Source of the DNA: Gammaproteobacteria bacterium
GTDB lineage: Bacteria; Pseudomonadota; Gammaproteobacteria; Xanthomonadales; Wenzhouxiangellaceae
Assembly (NCBI GenBank): GCA_021772985.1
Contig: JAJFKX010000058.1
Location: forward strand, 62,001-126,000
Reading direction: 5' to 3'
Length of the DNA: 64,000 bases
In this document: positions 1 through 8,820 of the stretch, in pieces
Numbering within the stretch: position 1 is the first letter of the stretch
How the letters are laid out: each line of letters starts with the position of its first letter
Made by a program: the position numbers and the translations under genes
Notes under the pieces: model-generated
The model's input: only the letters and a program-made list of their open reading frames with translations
Told to the model about the DNA's origin: nothing
The model's database searches: none

Positions 1-2
1 AG

Positions 3-1316
3 AACTTCAGCCACTTGTACAATGTTGCTCAGACAGTAACCGGCCCATTGTTGGCGGCTTGCGTTAATTCACCGGTATTGCTGGGTAAACGGTTATGGCA
101 TGAAAGCAGAATTGCGGTCTTTGAACATTCCGTAGATGCGCGTTCGGATACCCATGCAGCACGTGGTTTAAAACCCAGGGTCCACTTTGGTGATCACTGG
201 GTGGAATTATCTGCCGCAGAAATTTTTAAAGAGGATATTGCCCGGTTCCGTGTCATTCTTACCTGTGACACAGAAGAAGACCCACTGGGAATGGTTAAGC
301 GTGGCGAAGTACCGAAATTGCGCGCCTTGCGTTTGCATAACGGTACTGTCTATCGCTGGAACCGCCCCTGTTATGGCATCTCGGACAACGGCAAGCCACA
401 TTTGCGCATTGAAAATCGTGTCATTCCATCAGGCCCTACCGTATTGGATGCGATTGCCAATGCGGCTTTTTATTTTGGTCTGATGGCTGGTCTGAGTAAT
501 GAAGTCGAGGATATCCGCGAGCACATCAGTTTTGCTGATGTAAAAGCCAATTTTATGGCTGCCGCACGTGACGGTATCCGTGCTCAGCAGGTTTGGTTTG
601 ACGAACAGCAACTACCGGCTCATCAACTGATCCTGGAAAAATTACTGCCGCTCGCACAACGGGGCCTGGAAACTGCAAACCTTGATGCTGAGGATATCAA
701 CCGTTACCTGGGTGTGATCGAGCAGCGGGCAGCATTACGGCGTACCGGGGCGCGCTGGTTTCTGGATTCAATTCAGAAACTGGAAGGCAAAGCGTCGCAT
801 GATGAATGCCTGCGCAGCCTGACAGCTTCAATGATTCAGCAGCAATCTACCGGCCAGCCGGTACATACCTGGGAGCTCGCGGAATTCTGCCAGCAGCAGG
901 ACTGGCGTGACAGTTATCGTAATGTTGGTCAATTTATGACGACGGATTTATTCACTGTCCAGCCTGATGATATTATTGATTTTGCAGCGTCTTTAATGGA
1001 ATGGCGACACATTCGGCATATCCCTGTTGAAGATGATGCAGGGCAATTGCTGGGCCTGGTATCACACCGGGCGATTCTACGCTTGATTGCTCAGGGTGAT
1101 TCTGGTGAGAGTGCCAGTGTGCGTGACATCATGCGTGCAGATCCGATAACTGTAGGCTCAGAAACCACTACGGTTAGTGCAATTCGGCTGATGCGTGAAC
1201 ACAAGTTGAGCTGTTTGCCGGTGGTTAAAGACGGTAAGTTAATCGGTGTGGTTACTGAACACGACCTATTGGTGGTGGCATCACGATTGCTGGAGAACTA
1301 CCTGGATCAGGATTGA
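3..1316 (+). CDS. Glutamate-cysteine ligase-like protein fused to a CBS pair (5' partial)
   Basis: The reading frame is open to the left window edge, so the N-terminus is missing. The visible part starts inside a glutamate-cysteine ligase (GCS2-like) fold: 'LRLHNGTVYRWNRPCYG' and 'PHLRIENRVIPSGPT' are typical of this family's catalytic half. The last ~125 residues form two CBS motifs, 'FMTTDLFTVQPDDII...HIRHIPV' and 'IMRADPITVGSETT...LSCLPVV...GVVTEHDLL'. CBS pairs usually bind adenine nucleotides, so ligase activity may be under nucleotide control. That the enzyme makes gamma-glutamylcysteine is not proven; related ligases use other amines. The stop codon lies inside a palindrome shared with the convergent gene. 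Confidence 0.8.
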   Translation, partial: NFSHLYNVAQTVTGPLLAACVNSPVLLGKRLWHESRIAVFEHSVDARSDTHAARGLKPRVHFGDHWVELSAAEIFKEDIARFRVILTCDTEEDPLGMVKRGEVPKLRALRLHNGTVYRWNRPCYGISDNGKPHLRIENRVIPSGPTVLDAIANAAFYFGLMAGLSNEVEDIREHISFADVKANFMAAARDGIRAQQVWFDEQQLPAHQLILEKLLPLAQRGLETANLDAEDINRYLGVIEQRAALRRTGARWFLDSIQKLEGKASHDECLRSLTASMIQQQSTGQPVHTWELAEFCQQQDWRDSYRNVGQFMTTDLFTVQPDDIIDFAASLMEWRHIRHIPVEDDAGQLLGLVSHRAILRLIAQGDSGESASVRDIMRADPITVGSETTTVSAIRLMREHKLSCLPVVKDGKLIGVVTEHDLLVVASRLLENYLDQD

Positions 1317-1333
1317 AAATTTTTCAATCCTGA
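1307..1333. terminator. Perfect palindrome between convergent genes, likely bidirectional terminator
   Basis: Arms TCAGGATTGAAAA (1307-1319) and TTTTCAATCCTGA (1321-1333) are perfectly complementary around one central base. The palindrome contains the stop codons of both converging genes, so both proteins end in Gln-Asp. The A/T inner stem gives a short U run on either strand, though the loop would have to open from the A/T core. Termination is inferred from position and symmetry. Confidence 0.5.
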
Positions 1334-1656
1334 GATTGTGGATTCTTTACGCCGGGCGCAAGTCCGGCGTTAATTTCAGCAGCCTGGGCAATAATGTCTA
1401 TCGGGGTTTTGCCGTTCAAGCTGGCAAAATACTCTTCAATGGTCAGTGATTCCAAATCGAAATTGCGGACTGTGGCAATAGCGTCAATCAATTCAGCATA
1501 ATCATCAGCAGATAACTCACCTTTCAAATCCAGCAGTGATTGGGTTAATTCCAATTGCTCACTGGCAGTGATCGGATCAGTCATCGGGTCATTGCTGCAG
1601 CTGGCCAGCGCCATCAGCAATAGAATGCTGATGGCAGTGCGAATAATGTAAGACAT
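1324..1656 (-). CDS. Small lipoprotein, 110 aa
   Basis: Residues 1-20 form a lipoprotein signal with lipobox LASC (Cys20), so the mature protein should be envelope anchored. The remainder is acidic and helical, with a 'LDLKGELSADDYAELIDAIATV' type stretch resembling small lipoproteins annotated DUF6694; that family link is tentative. Its ATG overlaps the stop of the upstream Asp-box gene (TAATG), making it the last gene of the 6396-1324 operon and probably translationally coupled. No function can be assigned. Confidence 0.65.
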   Translation of the reverse strand: MSYIIRTAISILLLMALASCSNDPMTDPITASEQLELTQSLLDLKGELSADDYAELIDAIATVRNFDLESLTIEEYFASLNGKTPIDIIAQAAEINAGLAPGVKNPQSQD

Positions 1657-3383
1657 TATTGAACCGGTGCTGGTGGGGGAGGCAATGGATCTTCAAAACC
1701 AGTTTGAAAGAACTCTTCTTCAAGGGTATCGATGACCAATGGAGCGACATAAACATCGGCACTGGTGCCGCCGCCACCGGTTTCGTCGCGGCTGTCGGTA
1801 AAGATCGCAATGCCGCCATCGGCACTGATATCCAGGCCATTGTAATCACCAAACTCAAAGCCATCTGGCAGATTTTCTGAAGATACGTCGGTCAAGCGTT
1901 CCGGAGCTGACCAGGTAACGCCCCCATCGACTGAAAAGCTGGTGAAAAAATCCACCCCGCTGCGGTCAACAAAACTACGGGTGTCATAGAAAGCTACATG
2001 CACGGTGCCGTCCGGGCCAACTTTCAACCACTGGTGCCAACGGTCAACATCATCGGTATCATCGGTTTCATGCGGGATGCTTTCGGTCCAGCTCGCACCC
2101 TGGTCATCTGAATGGATTACCCGGATAACGGAATGATTGACTGATGCATTTCCATTGTTATCCGGTTCGGTAGTATCCGTCCAGGAGGCATACATACGGC
2201 CATTGAATGGACCGCCGGTCAAATCTGTATCTGCCGAAACATATAAAAATGCCCGCCGGGAATCAATAGATGGCAATGGCCAATCAAAGCTGGCTACAGT
2301 ATCCGACGCAACGGTTGAAGGCGCCCAGGTTGTACCACCATCGCTGGAAATGTTCAAACGTATTTCACGCGGGCCAGTGGCTGGCCAGAAATGGTATACA
2401 TTCCCGGCTGCATCGGTAGTGATATCACTGCCAATTCCGGTTGGCTCACCTGGGAAACTATTCATTGTGAAGGTGTTGCCAAAGTCACTGGACACCGCCA
2501 CTTGCATAATATTGCCTTGATGCCAGGTGACATAAATATTGTCCAGAAACGGCGAGCCCGGCATGCGATCTACATGAATGTATTCTTTATCATCAAGCAC
2601 GCCATTGTTAGGGCCTTCCAGTTCACGTCGGTCATCCCCAGGGGTGATATCTTCCAGAGAGTCCCAGGTTTGGCCATTGTCATCAGAGCGGTAAAACCAG
2701 ACCTGACTGCCGCCCAGAGTTACTACATATGCGAAACCACTGTCACTGGACCAATCCATTGCCGGGTCGCAACAGGTATTACCGCTAAGAGCTGGTGATT
2801 CAGTCCAGGTATCGCCGCCATCACTGGAAAAATACATATCCTGGCCGGAGCCATTAAATCCAGCGATAACAATTTGGGAATCATCCGGGTTATACACAAC
2901 CGCTGATTCAGCAGCAGAACCGGGACCATTAACTTGTACGTTACCGGAAAGTCCTCGAATTGCTGTTTCGATTAACTGGCTCTGAGTTTGTCCAGATACC
3001 AGTTTGATTTCATAACCTTGTCCGGAAATATAATCGAGATGGTTGAAAAGTAGACCGTCAATCAGATAACCATCAAAACGCATCTTGTAATAATTCAATA
3101 ATGAGCGCGGGTATTGCACAGCGCCGGTACGTGCTGTACTGGGGTTTTCCTGTCGATAAAGAACCCGGAAAAACACCGGAACCGGACTGATCAATTCGGC
3201 CTCATTCGGGGCCAGAAGTGCCAGGTCATTGGCGGTCAATTGATAGTTGCGATCATCCCATGGTGCATAACCCTTCAGCGATTGATAATCGACACTGGGG
3301 TCAATGCCACGGGCTGAGTCAACGGGTTGTGCCATACACACGCCTGTAAATAGTATCCATACCAAGGCAATTAATTTGTTCAT
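1656..3383 (-). CDS. Secreted Asp-box (BNR) repeat beta-propeller protein
   Basis: The start at 3383 gives a clean signal peptide (MNKLIALVWILFTGVCMA) and a 575-aa protein; a start 18 bases upstream is possible and overlaps the previous gene by four bases. Several Asp-box motifs are visible (SSDGGDTW, SDDNGQTW, SSDGGTTW, SDDQGASW, SVDGGVTW), as in sialidase-like propellers, but the Arg triad of true sialidases is not evident. The protein ends in an acidic 'FFQTGFEDP' tail followed by prolines. Tails with a GFE core occur at the ends of many secreted proteins in Xanthomonadales/Marinicella-like bacteria. Enzymatic role unknown. Confidence 0.75.
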   Translation of the reverse strand: MNKLIALVWILFTGVCMAQPVDSARGIDPSVDYQSLKGYAPWDDRNYQLTANDLALLAPNEAELISPVPVFFRVLYRQENPSTARTGAVQYPRSLLNYYKMRFDGYLIDGLLFNHLDYISGQGYEIKLVSGQTQSQLIETAIRGLSGNVQVNGPGSAAESAVVYNPDDSQIVIAGFNGSGQDMYFSSDGGDTWTESPALSGNTCCDPAMDWSSDSGFAYVVTLGGSQVWFYRSDDNGQTWDSLEDITPGDDRRELEGPNNGVLDDKEYIHVDRMPGSPFLDNIYVTWHQGNIMQVAVSSDFGNTFTMNSFPGEPTGIGSDITTDAAGNVYHFWPATGPREIRLNISSDGGTTWAPSTVASDTVASFDWPLPSIDSRRAFLYVSADTDLTGGPFNGRMYASWTDTTEPDNNGNASVNHSVIRVIHSDDQGASWTESIPHETDDTDDVDRWHQWLKVGPDGTVHVAFYDTRSFVDRSGVDFFTSFSVDGGVTWSAPERLTDVSSENLPDGFEFGDYNGLDISADGGIAIFTDSRDETGGGGTSADVYVAPLVIDTLEEEFFQTGFEDPLPPPPAPVQ

Positions 3384-3397
3384 AGTGATAACTCTAA

Positions 3398-5143
3398 TCA
3401 TTGGTTTTGATCAAAAATACGTTTACCGTTTAACCAGGTCTCCAATACGCTGGTTTGCGGGATTTCAGATGCTGGTATCTGCATTATATCCTGAGAAAGC
3501 CAAACAAAGTCAGCACGTTTGCCGGGTTCTAACGAACCGACTTCATTTTCCATGAATGCTGCATATGCAGCGCCCAGGGTAAAGCCGTGCAGGGCTTGCT
3601 CGCGGCTGAGTTGCTGCTGCGGATACCAGCCATCTGTTGGCCAGTTGTCAGTATCCTGGCGGCTAACCGCAGCATAAAAACCCAGTAACGGATTGACGCT
3701 TTCTACAGGAAAGTCAGAGCCCAGTGCAAGTTTAACACCTGCATTGAGAAAATCCTGCCATGCATAAGCGTATTGTATCCGTTGTGGGCCGACACGATCC
3801 TCAGCCCAATACATATCACTGGTCGCATGTGTTGGTTGCACTGAGGCAATCAGATTTAAGTCTGCGCTGCGCTGGAAACCATCAGCCCGCATCACCTGAG
3901 CGTGCTCAATTCTATGCCGGCCGACATGTGCAGGTACCGCCTGCATGGCATTTGCATAGGCATCAATAAGAACCTGATTGGCGTGATCACCAATAGCATG
4001 AGTATTAATCTGCAGGCCGCAGCGCATTGCAGCGGTCACCTGCTGGGCGAATTGTTGTGGCTGTACAAACAATAAGCCGCGATGGCCGCTTTCATCAGAG
4101 TAATCTTCGACCAATGCAGCACCACGGCTGCCAAGCGCACCATCCAGGTAAAACTTGACTGAACGTGCAATCAATAAGCCGCTATCGTGTTCAAGTACAC
4201 CTTGTTGGCATAAATGATTCAATGCCTCAGCCTGTCCGTTGGCCATCGCATATAAGCGAACAGGGAACTGCTCATTTGCAATTGCTTCCTGGTATAGGCG
4301 TAAATGCTGAAGCGAAGTGCCGGCTTCATGGACGCCGGTTAAGCCATGCCTGCTGGTTTCGGCCAGTGCCTGCTGCAGTGCCAGTTGTTCGGTTTGATGA
4401 TCAGGCGCCGGTATCAGGCTGGCGACTAACTGCATCGCGGCATCCACAAATACGCCGGTGGGCTGGCTATCTTGATCACGTATTATCCGGCCACCTTCAG
4501 GTTCGCTATCGAGCTGTCCATCTGCAACCAATGCCAGGGCCGAGGAATTTGCCCAGCCGGCGTGCCCGTCAATTCGAGTCAGCCATACCGGCCGTTGTGG
4601 AAACAATTCATCCAGGTCAGACGAGCTGGGAAAGCTGCCGTCATGGTCGATCCAGTCATTTTGGTCCCAGCCGCGCCCAACCAACCAGCTGCCGGGAGAA
4701 AGTTGTGCTGCATTTTGTTGTAATCGCTGAAGAATTTCAGCCCTGCTGCGGGTGCCGGCAAGGTTGGTGGTAATTACGCTGTATCCGAGGTTCATCAAAT
4801 GCGCATGCGCATCAATCATGCCGGGAATGATGATGCCCCGGTCACCGATATCAAGTTGCCTGGCATTGGGATAGTCAGCTTCCAGTTGAAGTCGCTCACC
4901 AACCGCAAGAATCGCACCCTGATCATTAAAGGCCATTGCGGTGACCATTGGCTGATCGGTATTGGCGGTATAAATGCGGGCGTTTATCAGCAGGGTAATG
5001 TCAGCTTGTGCTGGTATTACTTGGGTTATTTCAGGTTGTTCGACAGCAACACCGGCAGATGAGCCCTGCTGCTGATCACAGCCGTTGATCAACAAGCAAA
5101 TAGCGGCTAATAAAGTTATATTTTTTAAAAAGTTGTAAGGCAT
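3398..5143 (-). CDS. Amidohydrolase family 3 lipoprotein (YtcJ-like)
   Basis: Starting at MPYNFLKN gives a lipoprotein signal with lipobox INGC (Cys22) and a 581-aa protein; the longer start at 5158 would overlap the upstream gene. Metal-dependent hydrolase motifs appear in order: 'DAHAHL', 'NTHAIGDHANQ', 'RIEHAQVM' and 'ALGSDFPVE'. The family hydrolyses C-N bonds of small amides, imides or formamides; the substrate here is unknown. Anchoring to an envelope membrane is inferred from the lipobox. Second gene of a four-gene operon, directly after the patatin gene and overlapping or abutting the Asp-box gene. Confidence 0.82.
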   Translation of the reverse strand: MPYNFLKNITLLAAICLLINGCDQQQGSSAGVAVEQPEITQVIPAQADITLLINARIYTANTDQPMVTAMAFNDQGAILAVGERLQLEADYPNARQLDIGDRGIIIPGMIDAHAHLMNLGYSVITTNLAGTRSRAEILQRLQQNAAQLSPGSWLVGRGWDQNDWIDHDGSFPSSSDLDELFPQRPVWLTRIDGHAGWANSSALALVADGQLDSEPEGGRIIRDQDSQPTGVFVDAAMQLVASLIPAPDHQTEQLALQQALAETSRHGLTGVHEAGTSLQHLRLYQEAIANEQFPVRLYAMANGQAEALNHLCQQGVLEHDSGLLIARSVKFYLDGALGSRGAALVEDYSDESGHRGLLFVQPQQFAQQVTAAMRCGLQINTHAIGDHANQVLIDAYANAMQAVPAHVGRHRIEHAQVMRADGFQRSADLNLIASVQPTHATSDMYWAEDRVGPQRIQYAYAWQDFLNAGVKLALGSDFPVESVNPLLGFYAAVSRQDTDNWPTDGWYPQQQLSREQALHGFTLGAAYAAFMENEVGSLEPGKRADFVWLSQDIMQIPASEIPQTSVLETWLNGKRIFDQNQ

Positions 5144-5145
5144 TA

Positions 5146-6396
5146 TCAAGCTACCCATTTGTTGTCGATGGTGTTTCGCAGGCGATCAAGTGCCCGGTGC
5201 AAGCTGCGACTGACCGGGGCATGACTGGATTTACCTATATTCAGGCTGTCAGATAATGAACGTGTCTCATCTGCCAGCAGTTCCTGATTGAGTTTCAGTC
5301 CGAATGGTATAAGGAATTTGTTTAATTCCACTTCTCGTTGGCGCAATTCCTGTCGAGTGGTCTGATAGGCATGTTCACATAGACTGGTGCGGCTGGCATA
5401 GCTGAAGATGTTGGTAAAAAACATCGTGTCATCATTGCGGTTCGGCTCAATCAACATAATGGCTGAATTTGGGTAACTATCCTGGTAGCTGCCGATGCCG
5501 ATCTGCATTCTGGATTGAATCATAGCGCGGAAAGTCTGGGCCAGGACCAAGGTCAGGCCGCTGCGGCCAAGCCGGCGGTTTTCAGCTAAATCAGCGAGTA
5601 ACTCCTGGTTGTCTTCATTCAGCGCGTTGTATGGTACCAGTGGGTTGATACCGATTAATAAATCGATGCCTTCTTTAAGCGCTACTGAGGCATGCAGGGT
5701 ACGGCGCAATGCGCCATCCACATAATCGACACCATTAATGGTAACCGGTGGGTACAAACCGGGTAATGCAGCACTGGCTTGAACCGCACGCGAAATCGGT
5801 ACATCGTTGAGTTGATCGCTGCCAAAGCGCACTGCAGCGCCGGTATCAAGCTCAACGGCGATAATAAATAGCTTGGTGGTCAATTCACGAAAGTCATTGG
5901 TGCGGCCGGGAACTGACAGGACTTCCTCGATAAAATCGTTGACAGTGCTGTTGTTGAACACACCGGTTGGCAGCAATTGGCTGATTGCGTTAAAGGTTTC
6001 AGAGACCCCAAACCCCAAGGGGTTTTTCAATAATTCAATCAGAGCCTCACCAGTCACCTTGGGGATTCGCTTAATCTGACGGAGGTATTCTCGATACGCA
6101 GGTTTCAGAAAAGACTCAGGGCGAAAAGCAAATTCGGCATCCTTACGATCCATAAAGATACGGCACATTTGCGCAGTGGACATATTATTGGCCAGACTGG
6201 CAGCCAAAAAGGCACCGGCACTGACACCAACATAAGTATCTAGAGCATGCAATGATAAGCCATCAATGCTCTCATCCAATGCTCTTAATGCGCCCAACTC
6301 ATAAATCGCACCCAGCGGCCCACCGCCCGCCATAGCCAAGCCTATACGTGGCTGTTTGGTGGCGCGTTTAGGGGAGGCGTCCTGTAATTTGAGCAT
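5146..6396 (-). CDS. Patatin-like phospholipase
   Basis: The protein has the patatin serine/aspartate dyad layout: oxyanion loop GGGPLG (24-29), nucleophile motif GVSAG (Ser59), and a 'DGALRR' segment for the catalytic Asp. No signal peptide is seen, so it is probably cytoplasmic or membrane peripheral. Patatins hydrolyse acyl esters of phospholipids. It is the first gene of the minus-strand operon ending at 1324. The length (416 aa) and long C-terminal part, with conserved 'ANxLxxLAENRRLGRSG'-like composition, resemble larger bacterial patatins rather than the minimal RssA type. Confidence 0.85.
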   Translation of the reverse strand: MLKLQDASPKRATKQPRIGLAMAGGGPLGAIYELGALRALDESIDGLSLHALDTYVGVSAGAFLAASLANNMSTAQMCRIFMDRKDAEFAFRPESFLKPAYREYLRQIKRIPKVTGEALIELLKNPLGFGVSETFNAISQLLPTGVFNNSTVNDFIEEVLSVPGRTNDFRELTTKLFIIAVELDTGAAVRFGSDQLNDVPISRAVQASAALPGLYPPVTINGVDYVDGALRRTLHASVALKEGIDLLIGINPLVPYNALNEDNQELLADLAENRRLGRSGLTLVLAQTFRAMIQSRMQIGIGSYQDSYPNSAIMLIEPNRNDDTMFFTNIFSYASRTSLCEHAYQTTRQELRQREVELNKFLIPFGLKLNQELLADETRSLSDSLNIGKSSHAPVSRSLHRALDRLRNTIDNKWVA

Positions 6397-6508
6397 GGTA
6401 ATAGCGGTGACGATTTAGCAGCGTAAAAACTTCACGGTGCATCTTACACCACAACCACCGCCAAAAGGATCATAATAGCTATTCATTAACAAAACTTTTG
6501 AAGATGCC

Positions 6509-6961
6509 ATGACATTGACAATTGGTGACCCGGCACCCCAGTTTGCTTTATCTGATGAAAATGGTCAGATGTTCGAGTTGGAGCAACAACTTGGTTCACG
6601 GCTGCTGCTGGTTTTTTATCCTGGTGATAACACCCCGGTGTGTACCAAACAGCTGTGTGATTATCGCGATGGTATTGATGCATTCCAGGGCCTGGATGTG
6701 AAGGTCGTCGGCATCAGCAGTGATGATGCTGAAAGCCACCTGAGCTTTAAAAGCAAACATAAATTGCCGTTTACGCTGTTGACGGATAGCGATTTGCAGG
6801 TTGCGGCGGATTATGGATGCAAATCTATACTCGGTATGCGTCGTGGTTTGTTTTTGCTCGATAAGGCAGGAATTATTCAATATCAGCATGTGGAAAGCCT
6901 GGCTTTGTTTCGTCGACAGCGTGATGAAGTGTTGGCAGCTATTCGTGGGTTGGATGGTTAA
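6509..6961 (+). CDS. bcp: Peroxiredoxin, Bcp/PrxQ type
   Basis: A thioredoxin-fold peroxiredoxin of 150 aa. The peroxidatic motif is 'YPGDNTPVCTKQLC', with Cys45 as peroxidatic and Cys50 as the likely resolving cysteine, the five-residue spacing of atypical 2-Cys PrxQ/Bcp enzymes. It reduces H2O2 or organic peroxides using thioredoxin. It is transcribed divergently from the patatin operon and followed by a 200-bp gap. The Bcp name is by motif spacing and length only. Confidence 0.88.
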   Translation: MTLTIGDPAPQFALSDENGQMFELEQQLGSRLLLVFYPGDNTPVCTKQLCDYRDGIDAFQGLDVKVVGISSDDAESHLSFKSKHKLPFTLLTDSDLQVAADYGCKSILGMRRGLFLLDKAGIIQYQHVESLALFRRQRDEVLAAIRGLDG

Positions 6962-7023
6962 TACGGTTCAGCGACGATAAATTACTTCTGAATAGACGGA
7001 TCGGCAATAAGCAATTCTACCTG

Positions 7024-7057
7024 GGTTCTGGAAACACTGAATCACTCAGTTAGAACC
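7024..7057. other. Hairpin-forming inverted repeat after the peroxiredoxin gene
   Basis: GGTTCT (7024-7029) pairs with AGAACC (7052-7057), and inside them ACTGA (7036-7040) pairs with TCAGT (7046-7050). The structure lies in the gap between convergent genes but lacks a clear U tract, so a terminator role is uncertain. Confidence 0.3.
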
Positions 7058-7161
7058 TTGTGCAGGTTTCGGTTGTTACAGTTTGCTGTCAGTAACCGGT
7101 CAAGTTGGCGACGAGGCTTTGTACTGGGCTTTCCGCCTGAATGCTGATAAGCCATCGGTAG

Positions 7162-7437
7162 CTAATTGAAATATTTTCCTAACACACTGTGGATTTCATT
7201 TTCGATGGTGCCGCGCAAAGCGCTCAATAACCAGCCAAGTTTGACATGGATATCGATACTTTCGGTTGTTACATCAATTTTCCCGGAAACACCGGTACGG
7301 CTGAAATAAAGAGAATCTTCTTCCCAGCCATGCTCCAGATTGTGCTCATGAGCCAGTTCATGGGCCAGATTTTCAGCTACTGCACGGGCATCCTGCAGGT
7401 TCAAGGAATGGCTATGGCTGATGTCAATAGTGTTCAT
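7162..7437 (-). CDS. Polyhydroxyalkanoic acid system family protein
   Basis: A 91-aa protein matching the pattern of the PHA granule-region family: 'ISHSHSLNLQDAR' near the N-terminus, a central 'LYFSRTGVSGKIDV' strand pair, and 'VKLGWLLSALRGTIENEI' at the C-terminus. The family was named for its location near PHA genes, but it also occurs widely without them, and no PHA synthase is visible here. It is transcribed divergently from the phosphorelay/GTPase operon, sharing a 137-bp intergenic region. Confidence 0.72.
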   Translation of the reverse strand: MNTIDISHSHSLNLQDARAVAENLAHELAHEHNLEHGWEEDSLYFSRTGVSGKIDVTTESIDIHVKLGWLLSALRGTIENEIHSVLGKYFN

Positions 7438-7544
7438 GTTATCTCGTTTTGTAAGGTTACTGGTTCAAAGCACGAATGCAGCAAAGTGGCGTTTTGGGTA
7501 CGGATAGTTACATAATAAGTGACATTTGCTGCAGAGTAGAACTC

Positions 7545-7565
7545 GGAACCAATTATTATGGTTCC
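7545..7565. promoter_or_regulatory. Inverted repeat just upstream of the response regulator start
   Basis: GGAACCA (7545-7551) and TGGTTCC (7559-7565) form a perfect 7-bp inverted repeat with a 7-base A/T loop, ending nine bases before the ATG of the response regulator gene. No clear ribosome binding site is visible there. It could be an operator for autoregulation or an RNA hairpin affecting initiation; neither is shown. Confidence 0.35.
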
Positions 7566-7574
7566 AGATAAAAT

Positions 7575-8279
7575 ATGATTATTGGGATTTTAGAAGACGA
7601 CCCGGATCAGTCGCAAGTCATTTCCGAGTGGTTAACCCAGGCCGGTAATGAATGCCATGTTTATGCTGACGGCACCCGCTTGCTGCGCGGCTTAAAGTCA
7701 CAAGGTTTTGAAATGCTGTTGCTGGATTGGCAGGTGCCTGGTATGGATGGTATGGAAGTATTGAGCTGGATACGAAGTAATCTCAGCTGGTCGATTCCGG
7801 TGATATTTACAACGATTCTTAACCAGGAACAGGAAATTGTAGCCGCTTTGCAAGCAGGCGCGGATGATTACCTCATCAAGCCTTTGTCTAAGCCCATATT
7901 GCTTGCCAGAATGCAGGCGGTTGCCAGGCGCAGTGGGCTGCAAAACGACGTATCAAGCGCACAGGGGAGCCTGGAAGTTGGTGCATACAGTTTTAATCGT
8001 CAATCCGGTCAATGCCAGCGTGATGGGGAGATCGTTGACCTGACCAAACGTGAATTTGATCTGGCGATGTATTTTTTCAGCAATATCGGACGAATATTGT
8101 CGCGAGAGCTGTTATTACAACATGTCTGGCATTTGTCCGGTGATATGCAAACCCGCACGGTAGACACCCATGTCAGCAGGTTGCGCGGTAAATTGGATTT
8201 GCGCCCTGACAATGGCTGGAACCTAAGTGCTGTGTATCATTATGGTTATCGGCTGGAACAAATCCTCACTGAGGAATAA
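7575..8279 (+). CDS. OmpR/PhoB-family response regulator
   Basis: Residues 1-120 form a receiver: acidic pocket Glu7-Asp8-Asp9, phosphoacceptor Asp51 in 'LLLDWQVPG', Thr79, and Lys102 in 'LIKP'. Residues ~130-234 form an OmpR-type winged helix ('LTKREFDLAMYFFSN', 'TRTVDTHVSRLRGKL'). First gene of the 7575-13027 operon. A hybrid kinase and an HPt protein at the operon's end make it the likely terminal acceptor of that phosphorelay. Targets unknown; the palindrome before its own start could be one. Confidence 0.88.
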   Translation: MIIGILEDDPDQSQVISEWLTQAGNECHVYADGTRLLRGLKSQGFEMLLLDWQVPGMDGMEVLSWIRSNLSWSIPVIFTTILNQEQEIVAALQAGADDYLIKPLSKPILLARMQAVARRSGLQNDVSSAQGSLEVGAYSFNRQSGQCQRDGEIVDLTKREFDLAMYFFSNIGRILSRELLLQHVWHLSGDMQTRTVDTHVSRLRGKLDLRPDNGWNLSAVYHYGYRLEQILTEE

Positions 8280-8323
8280 ACTTACCACCCATTAAACACA
8301 ATTCACTCAGGGTGAACACGGTT

Positions 8324-8785
8324 ATGGCCAAAAAAACCACCACAGCAAAAGAACCTGCACGAAACAACGTCGGCGTGACAGATCCTGATGCCAGCATTGA
8401 TCAGGTACGTGAACTGTTGTTTGGCGACCAGGCCAGACGGCTTGAGCTTCGATTCAATCAATTAGAGAAACGCCTGGATGCGTTATTTGAGCAGCTTGAT
8501 GACCGGTTGCAAAATTCCAGCCGGGAACAAGCGGATGACGCACGTGACCTGCGTGGCGAACTGAGAAGTTTTCGTCAGGATTCGGAAAACCGCCTGGCGG
8601 CAACTGAGGATCAATGGGCCGGCCAGTTACGTGATGCCGATAAATCATTGCGCAGCGAGCTGAAACAAGCCCAGCAGAATTTGCAGACAACCAGCGCACA
8701 ACTTAATGAAGATAAAGTCAGTCGCGCACAATTGGCTGAACTGCTCAATAATCTGGCAGCTCAACTGGTGCAGGATTCTGACTAG
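8324..8785 (+). CDS. Coiled-coil protein of the GTPase/OmpA operon
   Basis: The ATG at 8324 is chosen because AGGGTG lies nine bases before it; an in-frame GTG at 8312 is the alternative. The 153-aa product has no signal or membrane segment. A basic, low-complexity N-terminus (MAKKTTTAKE) precedes 'DPDASIDQVRELLFGDQARRLE' and then ~110 residues of charged heptad-like sequence predicted to be coiled coil, ending in 'EDKVSRAQLAELLNNLAAQL'. Proteins of this shape sit beside the OmpA-like/GTPase pair in other bacteria as far as I recall; no function is established. Suggested role: cytoplasmic adaptor between the GTPase and the membrane protein. Confidence 0.7.
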   Translation: MAKKTTTAKEPARNNVGVTDPDASIDQVRELLFGDQARRLELRFNQLEKRLDALFEQLDDRLQNSSREQADDARDLRGELRSFRQDSENRLAATEDQWAGQLRDADKSLRSELKQAQQNLQTTSAQLNEDKVSRAQLAELLNNLAAQLVQDSD

Positions 8786-8820
8786 CTGCCAATATCCATT
8801 GATAGCCTGGTTTATTCACC

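Noticed and set aside
1656-3383. True sialidase
   Set aside because: Asp-box repeats are present, but the arginine triad and catalytic Asp/Tyr/Glu set could not be identified.
4165-4773. 202-codon plus-strand frame opposite the amidohydrolase gene
   Set aside because: It lies entirely antisense to a clear family-3 amidohydrolase, and its translation has no recognisable domain.
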